NCBI GenBank assembly: GCA_029706075.1 | Contig: JAINUG010000072.1 | Coordinates: 1,729,019-1,793,018 of the forward strand | DNA length: 64,000 nt | From: Aldrovandia affinis | Lineage: Eukaryota; Chordata; Actinopteri; Notacanthiformes; Halosauridae | Direction of reading: 5' to 3' | In this document: in pieces, positions 36,503 through 48,320 of the stretch | Layout: every line of letters starts with the position of its first letter | Position numbering within the stretch: position 1 is the first letter of the stretch | Position numbers and translations under genes: made by a program | Notes under the pieces: model-generated | Told to the model about the DNA's origin: nothing | The model's input: only the letters and a program-made list of their open reading frames with translations | Databases searched by the model: none

Positions 36503-38066
36503 CCCCCTGAGGTCGACGGGATCGCCGACGATCCCAGCAGCAATAAAAGTATATTACTATTTCTAACGTCGCAAGATTTTATCATACACACGCGGCAAAA
36601 ACATTGACAGAAACCTTAGAATCGTGACTTTCAGATTTGAGCACTGGCAAATAATATGAGATTTTTAAATTAGGTTAATTAGACCAAAAGTAAACCTTGC
36701 CTTTTACTCTCTTTTTACCTGGAAGTGCCGTCCCCCTTCTATTGACATGGTAACTAGGTGCTAGTCTCGGGGAGGGGCATGGGGCCATGTGTGAAATCGC
36801 AGCGTAAACAATATCCCGACATTATATCGCATCTTGTCTGTCTTTACGGTTGCGATCTGCCAGCAACAGACGGTGTATGCTGATATTTATTTTATTTCCA
36901 AATATATGAATTCCGCGTCTTGTGATGCTATACGGAAACAATCAGAATCACTGCGAACTACTGCGAATAATTAACAGGAGGATATTTAACCAGCTGGCAT
37001 TCTCTGTTTCGGCACTTGGACATTATCTAGCTTAGCTTGATAGTACCTATTGTGATTAATGTTTCTTGCCTCTCGAGAACTTGTTTGTTTGTGTGCTTGT
37101 TGTTGTTTAGATTCCCAGCGTTTAGTTTATACCAAGTTTTTGGATACATTTTGGATTTACCTGTTTACTTTGCTTTGTTTGTTCCTGATCGTTGGTTTTG
37201 TTTTGTTTGTCTTTCCGTGTCTTCGCAGACACAGATTTTGCTTTCGCTTTCCTACAGACGTTTAACGATAAATATCTTAAACCCTTAAAGTCAACAAATT
37301 GGCTTCTGTTGGTTGAAAGAAATGCGTACTCTGCAAGATGTCGGGGAAACAGTGGTTTGTGACGTTCCCTTGTGTCTACAGTTGACCAGAAACTGCTTTG
37401 AGAAGTGGCACCAAAGACCGTGAAAGAACAGATTGTCTCATCATGTTTTAATTTGCAATTTTTTGTATATAGTTTGATGTTTTCAATGAATCTTCCCAAA
37501 TGAAAAAAACTTTTTTTTTCTGTCTTCTGCATGGCTCACTGACTATTGCTTACTCTGATGGCTTTTCTCTTTGTCTGATGGCCTTTGAGAGAGAGATGGC
37601 CCATCTGACAGATCTTACAGGTGTGGACAAGCCTCAGGTGTGGATCATGAATATTCACCCTCCCACAGCCTGAAATAAATGTGACCAGTTCTGATAAAAA
37701 CAGGTTTTTAGCTATTTAGATCTCAGATGTGCTAAACTATTTTCACACCCTTACATAACCAAGACCTTGATGAACAAACCCATATTGGCAAAACAATTCG
37801 TCACTATAGTTTAGTGTGTGCTTTCACAACTTTTGTGACGGCAGAAAAATTTGTAGTGTGTTTGTAGATCTATTTACAAGCTGCATATGATACTGACAAA
37901 ATACTACAAACTATTGACAGCATATAAATGTAGCTGTGATTGTCCTTCAAATAAAAATATCAAACACTTTGGATTAAGTGTGTGTTAAGTTGATGAAATT
38001 GAGATAAATATCAGACCACGCCAAAATCACAAACCTTCTCTAAGCTTAGCCACGGACCTCAGAGGG
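36503..38066 (+). mobile_element. piggyBac-type element, copy B
   Basis: It is flanked by TTAA at 36499-36502 and 38067-38070, with ends CCCCCTGAGGTC and GACCTCAGAGGG, identical to copy A at 9292-10784. Left and right parts match copy A at roughly nine bases in ten by eye. The core is different and contains a piece of transposase C-terminus (37289-37423). That piece identifies the superfamily independently of the ends and gives the plus orientation. The left palindrome (36518-36535) has changed on both sides of the stem relative to copy A, keeping the pairing. Confidence 0.85.
37289..37423 (+). pseudogene. piggyBac transposase, C-terminal Cys-rich fragment
   Basis: The frame is open from just after a stop at 37286 to a stop at 37421. 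It reads through VVCDVPLCLQLTRNCFEKWH near its end. PiggyBac transposases finish with a cysteine-rich, zinc-binding domain whose last part has this C-x4-C...C-F-x-x-(Y/W)-H pattern. It is needed to bind the terminal repeats. The first half of the Cys-rich domain looks frame-shifted: the neighbouring frame contains a KKCVLCKMSGK-like stretch. No catalytic DDD core is seen upstream. Confidence 0.65.
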
Positions 38067-38070
38067 TTAA

Positions 38071-38725
38071 AGTCACATGTTGTGAGACTGCTCAGGTATG
38101 CGCAGCCGACAATTGTGCATGGAATTAACCAGGCCATGCTTTCTGAAGACTGCTGGAGATGCCAGCGTTATCATTCCATGCAAGTTCATTGATAAAACAT
38201 GGTTTGAAAAAATTTGATTAAAAAGAAGGATATCTCACAAAGAAGTATGATGTTTCTAAGTGCATATTTTTTGGCTGCACAGCACAGAAAATATTTTGAC
38301 CAGGTAGGACCTTTGTCAGGGCGAATGATTCATGAATCGCAACCCGTATGAGCAGTGTGACCAGCTGGCTTACCGATGTGCAGAATACATGCTCAGTTAC
38401 AAGATAAAAATGGGTTCCCCCCTCAGCTCATTAGCCAGGTGTTACAGATGAGAGCTGTCATGCAAAGACCAGCTGTCACTCAATCAGTTGCCGTCTATTC
38501 TGTCCCGCCCCATAAAAACTGGAACGGCCACCTTCTCTGTTGTATCTCTGAGTGCATCTCTCCCTTCATAGCCCATCACATGTCATGCGGCTCTGAGAGC
38601 ACATTATTTCCGCCCGCCTGTCTCAGATTCACGTGGACATATTCGATAACAAAGGCTGTCGAGCATCTCTGCCCCCCCCCTTGCCTAATGTTGTTTTTAC
38701 AGCTCTGTGGATTTAGTGGCAGCCG
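38071..38725. other. unique stretch, no gene seen
   Basis: Moderately GC-rich at 38430-38700. The 118-codon frame 38376-38732 has no recognisable domain and runs into the next hairpin element. Confidence 0.45.
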
Positions 38726-38922
38726 TTCCTGAGCTTTCAGGAGCATAGTACTTATATGTTTGCACAGCGAATCTCACACAGTCGTAGTGTTACTGCCACA
38801 TTTACATCCGTGATTTAACAGAAACAATTGCAGTGCAAAGTTTTTCTCTGTTTTCTCTTAAATCACGCATTGTAAACGTGGCAGTACTACAACTGTAAGT
38901 TCCGCTCCTGAAAGCTCAGGAA
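38726..38922. mobile_element. hairpin MITE with perfect 19-bp inverted ends
   Basis: The left end TTCCTGAGCTTTCAGGAGC (38726-38744) is the exact complement of 38904-38922. The arms continue to pair imperfectly further in ('gtagtgttactgccacattt' against its complement near 38870-38895), so most of the 197 bp can fold on itself. There is no coding content. No target duplication is evident, so the superfamily is open. Confidence 0.7.
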
Positions 38923-39602
38923 TGAGACTTTTCGTACCTTTTTCCCGTGCCACCCACAGGTGTGGGCAAAATGAACCACATGGCATTTCGGGAATGCATT
39001 ATTCTTTGATTGTGCTCAGTAGGGGTGTCGCACTATTTCAGAAACACTTTTACATTCATCAGTAATATATAATTAGAGTATCATTTTAATTGTGCCAATT
39101 TTGATTACAGTTATATTTGTGGTCCTAATACCTGTGTAGTTACACTGTACCTACCTATCTGTGTACAATGTAACTACTGTGTACTTACACATTGTACATA
39201 GTACTTACAGCCTCAAAACCTGTTTGCAGTCTAAGTAGTCACACATGTGTAACAATTATTTGTATGGTTTATGTAAGTACACATGTATAACAATTAATAT
39301 ATAACAGAAATGGTACATTGTGTAAGTGTGTATTTGGAATAGTTGTGTAAAAAGAGTTGTAACTAACAAGTGTATCAACACAAGGATCTTCCAACTCAAA
39401 GTATTGTCCAAAACATGGGTCAATAATCAATGGAGCTCTGCTGGTATTTTTGTGGATGGATTAGGTTTATCTGTACCCACTAGCAGTCCACCCATATGCA
39501 ATAAAAATATGAATTTGGTTTGTTCAAAAGTATGACTGTGAATGGGTAGAAAGTTTCAGTTGCATAAATGTATTTCCCCTCCAGGGTTACCTCTTGTAAA
39601 AC

Positions 39603-39626
39603 AAATAATAATAATAATAATAATAG
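39603..39626. repeat. (AAT)n microsatellite
   Basis: About seven ATA/AAT units between the arms of the foldback element. Confidence 0.8.
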
Positions 39627-40084
39627 TGTGTTGTCAGAAGGCGAGTGATTTTATTTTTCAAACATAAAAAGCATTCTGGTTTGAAAGTCCATGCTCACAA
39701 GTTTAACTGAATAGGTATAACATGTTTGTTGTACTGTGTAACAGAGGAGTTATTTCCCACAGCAGGACAGGAGGTATTTTGAGTTACCTTAATGTTTACA
39801 GCTGTGTGCTGTGCCCACTTTAGTTTAGAAACCATGGTCAACTTGACCAAATTCATCTTTCTTTAGTGCATGGGTAAACTGCTAGTGGGTACAGATAAAC
39901 TTAATCCATCCATATAAATATCAGCAGTGCTCCACTGATCATTGACCCATGTTTTGGAGTGGGAAGTGTGTTCATACACTTGTTTGTTACACAATTCCAT
40001 TTCGCATGTGCACTTACACAAGGTAACCATTTTTGTTAAATATTTCTTGTATCGCATGTGTAGTTAAATTTACATGTAAATTTT

Positions 40085-40130
40085 TTTGCATTTAGCAGAC
40101 GCTCTTATCCAGAGCGACTTACAAGATGTG
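40085..40130 (-). mobile_element. SINE tail fragment (minus)
   Basis: On the plus strand it reads 'gcatttagcagacgctctta' then 'tccagagcgacttac', the complement of the conserved tail of the SINE at 23909. The central SINE block does not follow, so only the tail, or another element sharing that tail, is present. Confidence 0.6.
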
Positions 40131-40559
40131 CATTTTTGCAAGGTAAGATCAATCATTGTTTGCACAAGATATCAGTGTAGTAATAGAGCAATAGACATCA
40201 TTGTTGGCAGCTGCATACCGTGCCTGTAACACAGGGAGAGAAAAGGTTATTAGAATTGTATTATTATTATTTATTTATAACATCAAACATAAACGATACA
40301 AATCATTGTTACACATGTGTAACTACTTAAACTGCAAACAGGAGTTCAGGCTGTAAGTACTATGTAATGCATATGTAAACAGTGCACATGTACAGATTAG
40401 GTATAGTGTAACAGGTAGCAGGGGCACAATGCAAAGTGGGACCATATTTGTTTAATATGATAACATGCTTTTCATGGATTTGTGTCAAATCCATGAAAAT
40501 CTTGATGTACTACCTGCTGTTTTGGCTTTTCCTGGAGATGACTCAAGGGAAGAAAGTGA

Positions 40560-40935
40560 TATTTTAGACTCACTCTATAAAGGTTAAATCTCCATCGTAT
40601 ACATAGTTAAGGATCTTAGGCTATGTGGAAGTGTTGCTGAATTTTAGAGTCTTCTTCTAATCCTTTTAAGGACACATTTTTATAAACTTGCTTTTAAGTG
40701 TGGGTTAGCTCTTGATTGTTCTTTTATCATGGGTACTCAGTCTTTCATTGCTATTTAGATTTCTACTTCTTTTAATTACCATCTCACTTATTTTCTCTCC
40801 AATTGTGCCTTTTAACTGTGTTTACATAGTTTTTTTTTTCTCTACTTATAGGTCGTTGTTTTTAAAATGTCTGTAAATCGATTTGTGCACCTGCAAGAAA
40901 AGCATGAATAATAAATAAAGTTATTATTATTTTAT
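40560..40935 (+). mobile_element. LINE 3' end fragment
   Basis: The sequence 'ccttttaaggacaca...tttataaacttgcttttaag' (about 40662-40700) resembles the C-terminal and 3' untranslated region of fish LINEs. It finishes with 'gtctgtaaatcgatttgtgc' and 'aataaataaagttattatta', a typical LINE 3' tail with simple-repeat ending. No reverse-transcriptase domain remains, so family assignment (L2/CR1-like) is tentative. Confidence 0.45.
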
Positions 40936-42284
40936 TATGCATTTTATCTATATGCTATCATTGCTGTTTAAATATTTGGATGTGAATTTCTTACCAAAAT
41001 GTGCAATCTGGACATGGGCAGTGTCAATGCAGCTTTACAAGTTAGTTTCATTACAATAAAGCATTTAAACAGCCATCAAATTATAAATTGTATCAGGTTT
41101 TTTTAGAAAAGAAATTCACAAGAGTACACACTGCACAAAAGTCATGTTTTATTAAGAAAGGTATTTATTCAAATTGACTATAAATGCAGAAAACAAATTG
41201 GGTTATCTCCCCATGCACATTTTCATTAAAAGTCATTAACATTTCATTGATATTCATTGAATGGCTGTCTGCTGCAGACACATATGGAGTCAAATTATGA
41301 AGTTCCCATTTTAATATCATAGCAAGATCACAGTAGTGTGCTATATTTATTTTTTTAGCCATGCAAATATAATACACTGTACGAATTATGCACCTATATG
41401 GCTAGCTAGAAGTTGTATCTACTTCTGCCATCTCTTTAGCATTAGCTCTCTGTATAACTAATCGCATTGTGTCTGATCTGGGATACACCCATATATGTAG
41501 TCTTTGGTTGTTCTAATTGACATAGTAAGGATAAGTGTGTCAGTTAATACCATAATCCCTGATCCCCCTCGAAGGCGATGAGAGTAGAACACTAGGAATG
41601 GATATGTCACTTAGGCCTTTGAACGGCAGCCATAAGAGGAAGAATGTGCCACTTGGATCTTTGGAACACAGCCATTAGTCCTGCAAGTGTATCAGAGCAA
41701 CAGGGAGGCATAGCTGCTCTTTGCGCCAACACTTAATTTAAGGGCAAGTTCATTTAATTCTAGGCTACACCAATAATACAGAGGCCATACTGTCTGTGCC
41801 CTTTGTAGGGCATACATGAACTTAGAGCGTGCAAGTTTGCTGTGCGATTTATGCCAAGAATCAAAAAGGTTTTATGAGCTAAGAGAAATACAGACCCTTA
41901 TTATTAAAAAAAGTGCCTTAATGCTAGGTATAACAACCAATACATGATAATTTCATTATGAATGTAACTTTCCTACTAATTGTTTATACATTTTTATGTA
42001 TTTCTATTGTATATTTTTATTTATCATACTTATATGTGTATATACTGTATGTATGTATTCATGTGTAAAACAAAAATGTCCTGAAGTGGCATTATAATAA
42101 TTGATGACAATATTCACAGTGATGACATTTCTGATGGTGATAATTAGCATGAAGCAGAGAGTTAAATAAATCATGTATATTCCAACAAACCATAAAAAAA
42201 GATACAAACGCTCTAACAAAGCTTTTGTGTTTCATTGACTTATACGTAGGGCCTGGAGAAAATCTTGGGCTGTTATCTGGCATG
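40936..42284. other. unique stretch, no gene seen
   Basis: AT-rich sequence without recognisable gene or repeat. Confidence 0.5.
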
Positions 42285-42286
42285 TA

Positions 42287-42549
42287 CAGTGGGTATAATA
42301 AGTAGACTCATTGCTGCTAAAGGTGCTTCTACCAAGTATTAAGTCAAGGGGTATGTTATCAATTATTTTCAGTTTTATTTGTAATTAATTAACAAAAAGC
42401 TTTGATTGACAAAAAGTTGTTTGCTTATTTTACATTAAATTGTATTTTGTGTTTATCAGTGGCAAAAACAAAACAATTAAATACATTTTGATTCCATGAA
42501 GTAAGAAAATAAAATGTGAAAAATTCCAAAGGGGGTTTTATACCCACTG
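42287..42549. mobile_element. internally deleted Tc1-like element (263 bp)
   Basis: The ends are CAGTGGGTATAA at the left and TTATACCCACTG at the right, both bordered by TA. The right part carries the subterminal region of the family, and on the minus strand it matches 1068-1430. Just inside the left end there is a jump to 'cattgctgctaaaggtgctt', which is also the innermost sequence of the right-end region. The element therefore kept one end region plus a bare opposite terminus. It is a non-autonomous deletion derivative. Confidence 0.78.
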
Positions 42550-42551
42550 TA

Positions 42552-45500
42552 TTTCAGTCCTCCACCATCAAAGTGTCGATGAAGCCTCTATTTCAAGCCA
42601 TGTGTCAAACAATCATTCAATTTATTGTGGCAGTCATTTCAATTCATCAATGAATTACCACTTAATCAGGCTCATGAGAATAAAATAAGTGCAGTGTTTA
42701 TGTCTGAGAGACAATTATCACATGCCAGATATTTAGGCTAGTGTATTAAGAAATGCAATTAGACTTATAAAATAGTTTTTCTTAAAATAACCAACCTGCT
42801 CTACAGTGTTTAAAATAATAAAAGGAGCTGCTGGCTGCTCCAGCACGTAAATAAAAACAGGGGCAGCTCTGAATGTCACACATTTAAGAAATATGAAAAA
42901 GTCCAGAGTTCTAAATTTTCTCGTTAAATTTAATCATTGTCAGTTGGTGTATTGTCTCTTCTTTCTTAGATTGACATTTATTTGAAAAAACCTGTCCTTA
43001 AAAAATGCACTTTTCTTGGCAACAACAGAATTTATACAGACAGAAGTAGCAGTTAACTTAGAAGGGAAATATTCTTCAGCAGATTTGATCTAAAGACATT
43101 TGTGAGTTTTCCTTCATGTGCCGTTTGTCATTTTTGAAGTTCAGTGAGAGTTCTTGTCAAAGCCTGCAATAAAATCAAGTGGGAGGTTTACTACATCCAC
43201 ATTGCAAACTTTTTTATGGTCAAAAATTCTGGCATCCTTGATGTCTGTAAGCTGGCTCACTGAACCGTGTTTTCTTTTTAAATTAATCGGGGTTATAATA
43301 TCCTGTGATCTTTTCTGTTACTTCATTGAATGTTTTAGTACATTGATGGTTTATTGTTCTGTCAGTGCTGGGAACCTGTTGTATCAATTTTCAATATGCA
43401 TTTATCAGCTGATCAAGTCTATTGTAGGTTTCATGAAGTCTGCCTTCCCAACTCTCAAAGCGCTGGATGAAGTTGATCAGACTCTTGCCATGCTGTGTAA
43501 TGAGAGACAGAGCTATTTCTCCAATGCCTCTGTTAAATTATAATGTCATTGTATGGCTTCTCTTTACAGTTACGCTTTTTGACAGCTGTTTCCCCCTCAC
43601 CCAAATCCGTCTCAGACTGTCATTTTTTGTGTTTTTGTATCTTTCAGTGCCGGTCTATTGTAAAATTTGTGTGGTAGAAAAATAACTTGAAATCCGTCTG
43701 TATGCAATGTACCGGTAGGATATTGTTTCACTCTGTCACTGAGAGAAATGCATCTCTAAGTTGTTTGTGTGTCCTGGTTTCACTTCCTCCACACTTAGAC
43801 ACACATCATTTTATTGTTTTGCAGTGATTAACACCTCAAAGTAATTTGTATAATTACTCACATGTCTGTGCTGTTTACTAAACGATTGTCTACACCTGGA
43901 GGATAACTGCTGAAATTCAGCCCAGATGGTCACATGCTCAGGATTTTCTCCAGGCCACACTTGTATATATAACTTGTATTGTAATATTTTTGGACTAGAA
44001 TGGAGTATGAGTTATTTTGTGCTGCACATATCCATCCACCACACCACTGAGGTTGCACACAACACTCCCATTACTGAGTAATGCTTGGCTTCTTGAGTGC
44101 ACATCCTAAATATATCAGTGTCTAGCCCTGATGAAAAGGTAATCACTCAATCTTGATCTCAGCATAAATTCATTGTTATTGGATTAATGACGTCATTGCG
44201 ATCCCTTATGTAATGTGTTATGATTCCACATTTTTCCATTAACTTGCAAACCTATTCCATCAGTCATCTGATCTTCACCAAAAATACAACTTTTTTTTAC
44301 AAAAATTAAAAAATTAAAATATTTGTTAATATATCAATAATATATTATGGTAATAGTGCACCATAGTGAAAAAACTATCTCTGTGAAGCCATAGAGAAGT
44401 TATTACACACCATTATACACGATCTGTCATAATCTGTGATCACATTGCATTAACCCACCCACCCACCATGTTAATACAATGACATTGTAATGTCATTGTA
44501 ATAACATCACATTACAAACCACATCACAATGCAAATTACATAAATTATCTAGCTGTTGCTATCACCAATGCATGTGGGCAGGGACATTGAAAATAAATAA
44601 ATAGAATTACGAATGCAAACACATCTTGGAATTTCATAGAAAAACCTTGAAAAATATTTAAATTTCAAACCTAGATGGGGTTTTGACAACTATTGGCCAA
44701 TCATGTGGATACGCCCCTTTAACCCCTTCAACCCAATGTGAATGTTCCATTTTCACTGCCTTTATATGATAGCTCATGATCTAACACAAGCCTAAAGCTA
44801 TCTCCCAATACAGAGATTCTACTGCCAGATGGGGTGTTTAATTTACACACAGCAGTTAAAAGTTTTTTTTTTTATTGCGTTTTGGAAAAAAAACTATATA
44901 TATATTTTAAAAAATCATAATCCTCAAGGATCATAATGTACAGGGGATTCATATCAATTTGCATGTTAATATGAGTTACCCTTGCTTTGTAATCTGACAT
45001 TATGTTATATTAGTGGCAAATGAATTTGTTTTGTTTACATGTACTCAATATAAGTTATTGTAACCAGATTCCATTTTTAATGCAAGCCATGGAAAACTTA
45101 GGTGTGCCCCATCAGAGTAATCGCCATGTACACTCCAGGCCATACACAGCACTGTGTCCTTTTACATTCGCAGAACGAACAAACGTTTTATCATACTCCG
45201 CAAGATGGCGGATTTCCATAGCAACAACAACAAAAAATCTTGAGGGCAGCCATTACACCCAAGTTACGGGAGAAAGACACAGACACTTTTTTTCTAAACA
45301 AACACACCCAGAAAACCAAACAATAACACAACAAACTGCAACTGCAGGCTATAATTCATTATTGTGTTTGTGTAGTTGTCGTCAGATAAAAGTAATGAAA
45401 TGTCTTCAGATCACCTCCAAACGTGCGTGAGTAAAACTGTAATATAAGAATGGTGCTTCTAAGAGCCAATCTACACACACACATAGCAGTGCAACAAACC

Positions 45501-45815
45501 ACGCTAATTAAAAGGTCTTCATTTAAATTAAAGAGTCTTTTCCACTAGAAGCAAACCGCAAGGAGTGTTGCTGGAGCAGCACAGTGTAATCTTTCACGTC
45601 TGCCCTATATTTGCCGCTTTTTGTTTTTAATGACAAAATTTGGCTCTAAAATGCTTGGTATTCATGATTTGATTTATATTGCATCATTATATTATTGCAT
45701 GTGTGTCTATAGTTACCTCCTGCACTTGTGGAGAATATCAATGCCAGATATTTTTGTATTGTCATCTCAGAAAATAAACATAAAACTGAAACCTGGAAAA
45801 AATGAAAACAAATTT
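42552..45815. other. unique AT-rich stretch, no gene seen
   Basis: Frames of up to 136 codons show no domain. A small inverted repeat, CAATGACATT with AATGTCATTG, lies near 44477-44498. No recognisable transposon end. Confidence 0.5.
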
Positions 45816-46536
45816 TGATGGGGTAGTGTGAGTATCTCTGAAACTGCTGATCTCATAGGAGTTTCACAAACAACAGTCTCTAGAGTTTACAGAGAATTAT
45901 GCGAAAAACAAAAAACATCCAGTGAGCGTCAGTTCTGTGGGCGAAAATGCCTTGTTAATGAGAGAGGCCAGAGGAGAATGGCCAGACTGGTTCAAGCTGA
46001 CAGGAAGGTGACAGTAACTCAAATAACCACGCGTTACAACAGTGGTATGCAGAAGAGCATCTTTGAATGCACTACACGTCAAACCTTGAAGTGGATGGGC
46101 TACAGCAGTAGAAGACCACACCAGGTTCCACTCCTGTCAGCTAAGAACAGGAAAGTGAGGCTACAGTGGGCACAGGCTCACCAAAACTGGACAGTTGAAG
46201 ATTGGAAAACTGTCATCTGGTCTGACAAATATCGATTTCTGTTGCGACATGCAGATGGTAGGGTCAGAATTTGGCATAAACAACATGAATCCATGCATCC
46301 ATCCTGTCTTGTGTCAACGGTTCAGGCTGCTGGTGGTGGTGTAATTTGTTGTGGGGATTGTTTTCTTGGCCCCTTAATACCAACTGCGGTTCTTTTCTTT
46401 TCAAGGCCCCTTAATACCAATTGAGCACCATGCTAATTGAGCATCAAGCAATTGCCACAGCCTACTTGAGTCTTGTTTCTGACTATGTGCATCCCTTTAT
46501 GGCCACAGTCTACCCATCTTCTAATGGCTACTTGCT
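45816..46536 (+). pseudogene. Tc1-like transposase pseudogene, 5' and 3' truncated
   Basis: This belongs to the same family as the relic at 29082. The open stretch reads SISETADLIGVSQTTVSRVY (HTH) at its start, then WMGYSSRRPHQVPLLSAKN, and the first catalytic region WSDKYRF, where the Asp is kept but the following Glu is Lys. A frame break follows GGGVICCGDCFLG. There the segment GGCCCCTTAATACCAA is present twice (46378 and 46405). The relic stops near 'gtctacccatcttctaatgg', before the second catalytic Asp. Neither terminal repeat is present. The ATG at 45828 is internal to the family protein and not its true start. Confidence 0.88.
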
Positions 46537-47575
46537 TATTCCATCTTTTTTCCACTCATTGTTTTGGTTATTTTATCTAGTCTCTTTCTCTCTCTCTCTG
46601 CTGGTAATTTGCAATATAATTTATTTTTAGTTAATTAGAAGAACTGAGCCTACATTCATTCAAGTATGATTTCTATTTTTGTTTTGTTTCTCATTGAATG
46701 CCTTGATTTTTTCAATCTGGCAGGTTACTGTTCAATTAACCTATTAACGAATTTGGAGAATTAAATTTGAATTATTAATTTCTATATTATTATACATGTA
46801 CACCATTTAAGATTCTTCTGTTCCTTGTTGCCTTGGGTTAACTTTCAGAAGGGAAACCTGTTACAAGGGAATAATTAATAGTAGACCTTGGCTGGATTCA
46901 GAGCTGCCATACCCTATATTTGACAAAATCCTCCTTGCCCAAGAAGATGACAGGATGTTAGTCAATGTAAGTTACCTTTGAAATGTCCGTTCCAGCAGTC
47001 TCCGCTACTCAACTATTGCCCCATTAAGAAATAAAATAAAAGAATGCTTACAAAGTAAATAGTTTGTTGTTATATAATTTATTGGAGTACTTCTGCATAC
47101 TTACACTAGATTAGATTTGCTTGGATGTTTTCTTAAGTAGGACACAGTTTTGCTAATGAACTTCTCTTGCAAGTTGGATAAAAATGGAGAGAATATTTAG
47201 AATTAACTTTTTTTTTATTTAAATGTGTAGGTATAACAGGTGATTTGTCTGTGCCTTTTTATGGACAGGTTTATCAAAAGAGCTCAACTCAGGCTGGAGT
47301 TGGGAGAGAGAAATAAAATATCACATATAAAAATGAAATGGCCATTGTAATATGTTGTGGATCCCTCAGTGTCACCAGCTAAACCCGGACTTGTATTCAC
47401 AAAGATTAGAATAGCCTTTATTAATCCCGGGGGGGGAAAATTTGGTGAAAATTACAGGAGTATTCTTAAGAATGGAATCAATCTATGGGAAAAGGTCTTA
47501 CATAATACCTGTAGTTAGTGTAAATTGTTTTAACAATGCCAAGTGCCATTTCAGCCAGTTTGTGAGTCATAAAGA
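46537..47575. other. unique stretch, no gene seen
   Basis: AT-rich. A segment at 47405-47455 ('cctttattaatcccggggg') resembles the end of a dispersed repeat but is too short to assign. Confidence 0.45.
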
Positions 47576-47648
47576 GCTCATCTAAAACCGAGCAGTGAGC
47601 AACCCGCACTCTGGGCAAGTGCCTTTATCAGTTGCGCCACCCAGGGGG
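47576..47648 (-). mobile_element. tRNA-like SINE head fragment (minus)
   Basis: On the minus strand it reads 'cctgggtggcgcaactgata' then 'aaggcacttgcccagagtgc', an A-box-type head of a tRNA-derived SINE. The B box and tail are not recognisable. Confidence 0.45.
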
Positions 47649-47649
47649 C

Positions 47650-48320
47650 GACATAAAACCTTTTTTGAACCTTTTGCCACCTACCCACACTTTATTATCA
47701 GCAAATAACTTATGTTGTATAGAAGGGTATAATAACAAATACTACACAACTTTCCACCTGCTGCTGTTTCTGATTATCCTGGAAACTCTTAATGTTGCAA
47801 GTGTGGCAAAAGTGTTCTTCCTACTATTTTTATATTGTACCACTTATTAGTGTTACTTTTGTGTGTATTTTCAAGAGTAGTGGGCAGTATATGTTGGAAC
47901 TTTATATTAACTAAGTGGGTGCGGGGCATTGCTTTCGCCTGGTAGTCGGTGCAAGTCAATTAGCAATTTGATATTTTAGCACCTCCCCTCCCGCTAAAGC
48001 AGTAGCTTTCAGCAGCAGCCTTGCCTTCTCTGCCTTGCCACCGTATAAAGACTTAAGAGTCCACAGAGGGAGAACAATAAGGGAGACCATGCTAAACCAT
48101 TTGTATCTTCATAATATACTACTTCCATATCTAACACTATGTGCCATCTCCCTATCCCTGTCCATCTCTCCTCTCCTACACCTCATAAAAAGAGGGGTGC
48201 AACAACCTGCAGCCGGAACCTCTACAATCTGGCTCACCCACCTAGATAAACTGGTGCAGACTTTCCGCTGTCCGGAAGGCAGACATCTCAGCCCAGGCCT
48301 CCCTGCTCTCCCTGCAGTTC
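47650..48320. other. stretch upstream of the LINE relic, no gene seen
   Basis: From about 48190 onward the C-rich composition resembles the L2 relic that follows, so it may contain decayed 5' sequence of that LINE. Confidence 0.35.

Larger units (their letters stand above)
39118..40443. mobile_element. foldback (long inverted-repeat) element
   Basis: Two long arms are inverted copies of each other: 39118-39265 pairs with 40300-40443, and 39363-39490 pairs with 39866-39990. The pairing is visible in the two short frames 39326-39535 (plus) and 39863-40057 (minus), which both read KTWVN(N/D)QWS followed by SVPTSS. The right terminus (GTGGTCCCACTTTGCAT-like when read on the minus strand) belongs to the same family as the MITE at 17057. 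The left terminus has lost about 20 bp. A SINE-tail-like sequence is inserted in the right arm (40085). A relic of an arm lies at 56880-56976. Confidence 0.72.

Noticed and set aside
44477..44498. Near-perfect 22-bp palindrome near 44.48 kb as a protein-binding site
   Set aside because: It lies in simple ATGACATT-type sequence with several loose repeats nearby. A palindrome of this size is expected by chance in such DNA.
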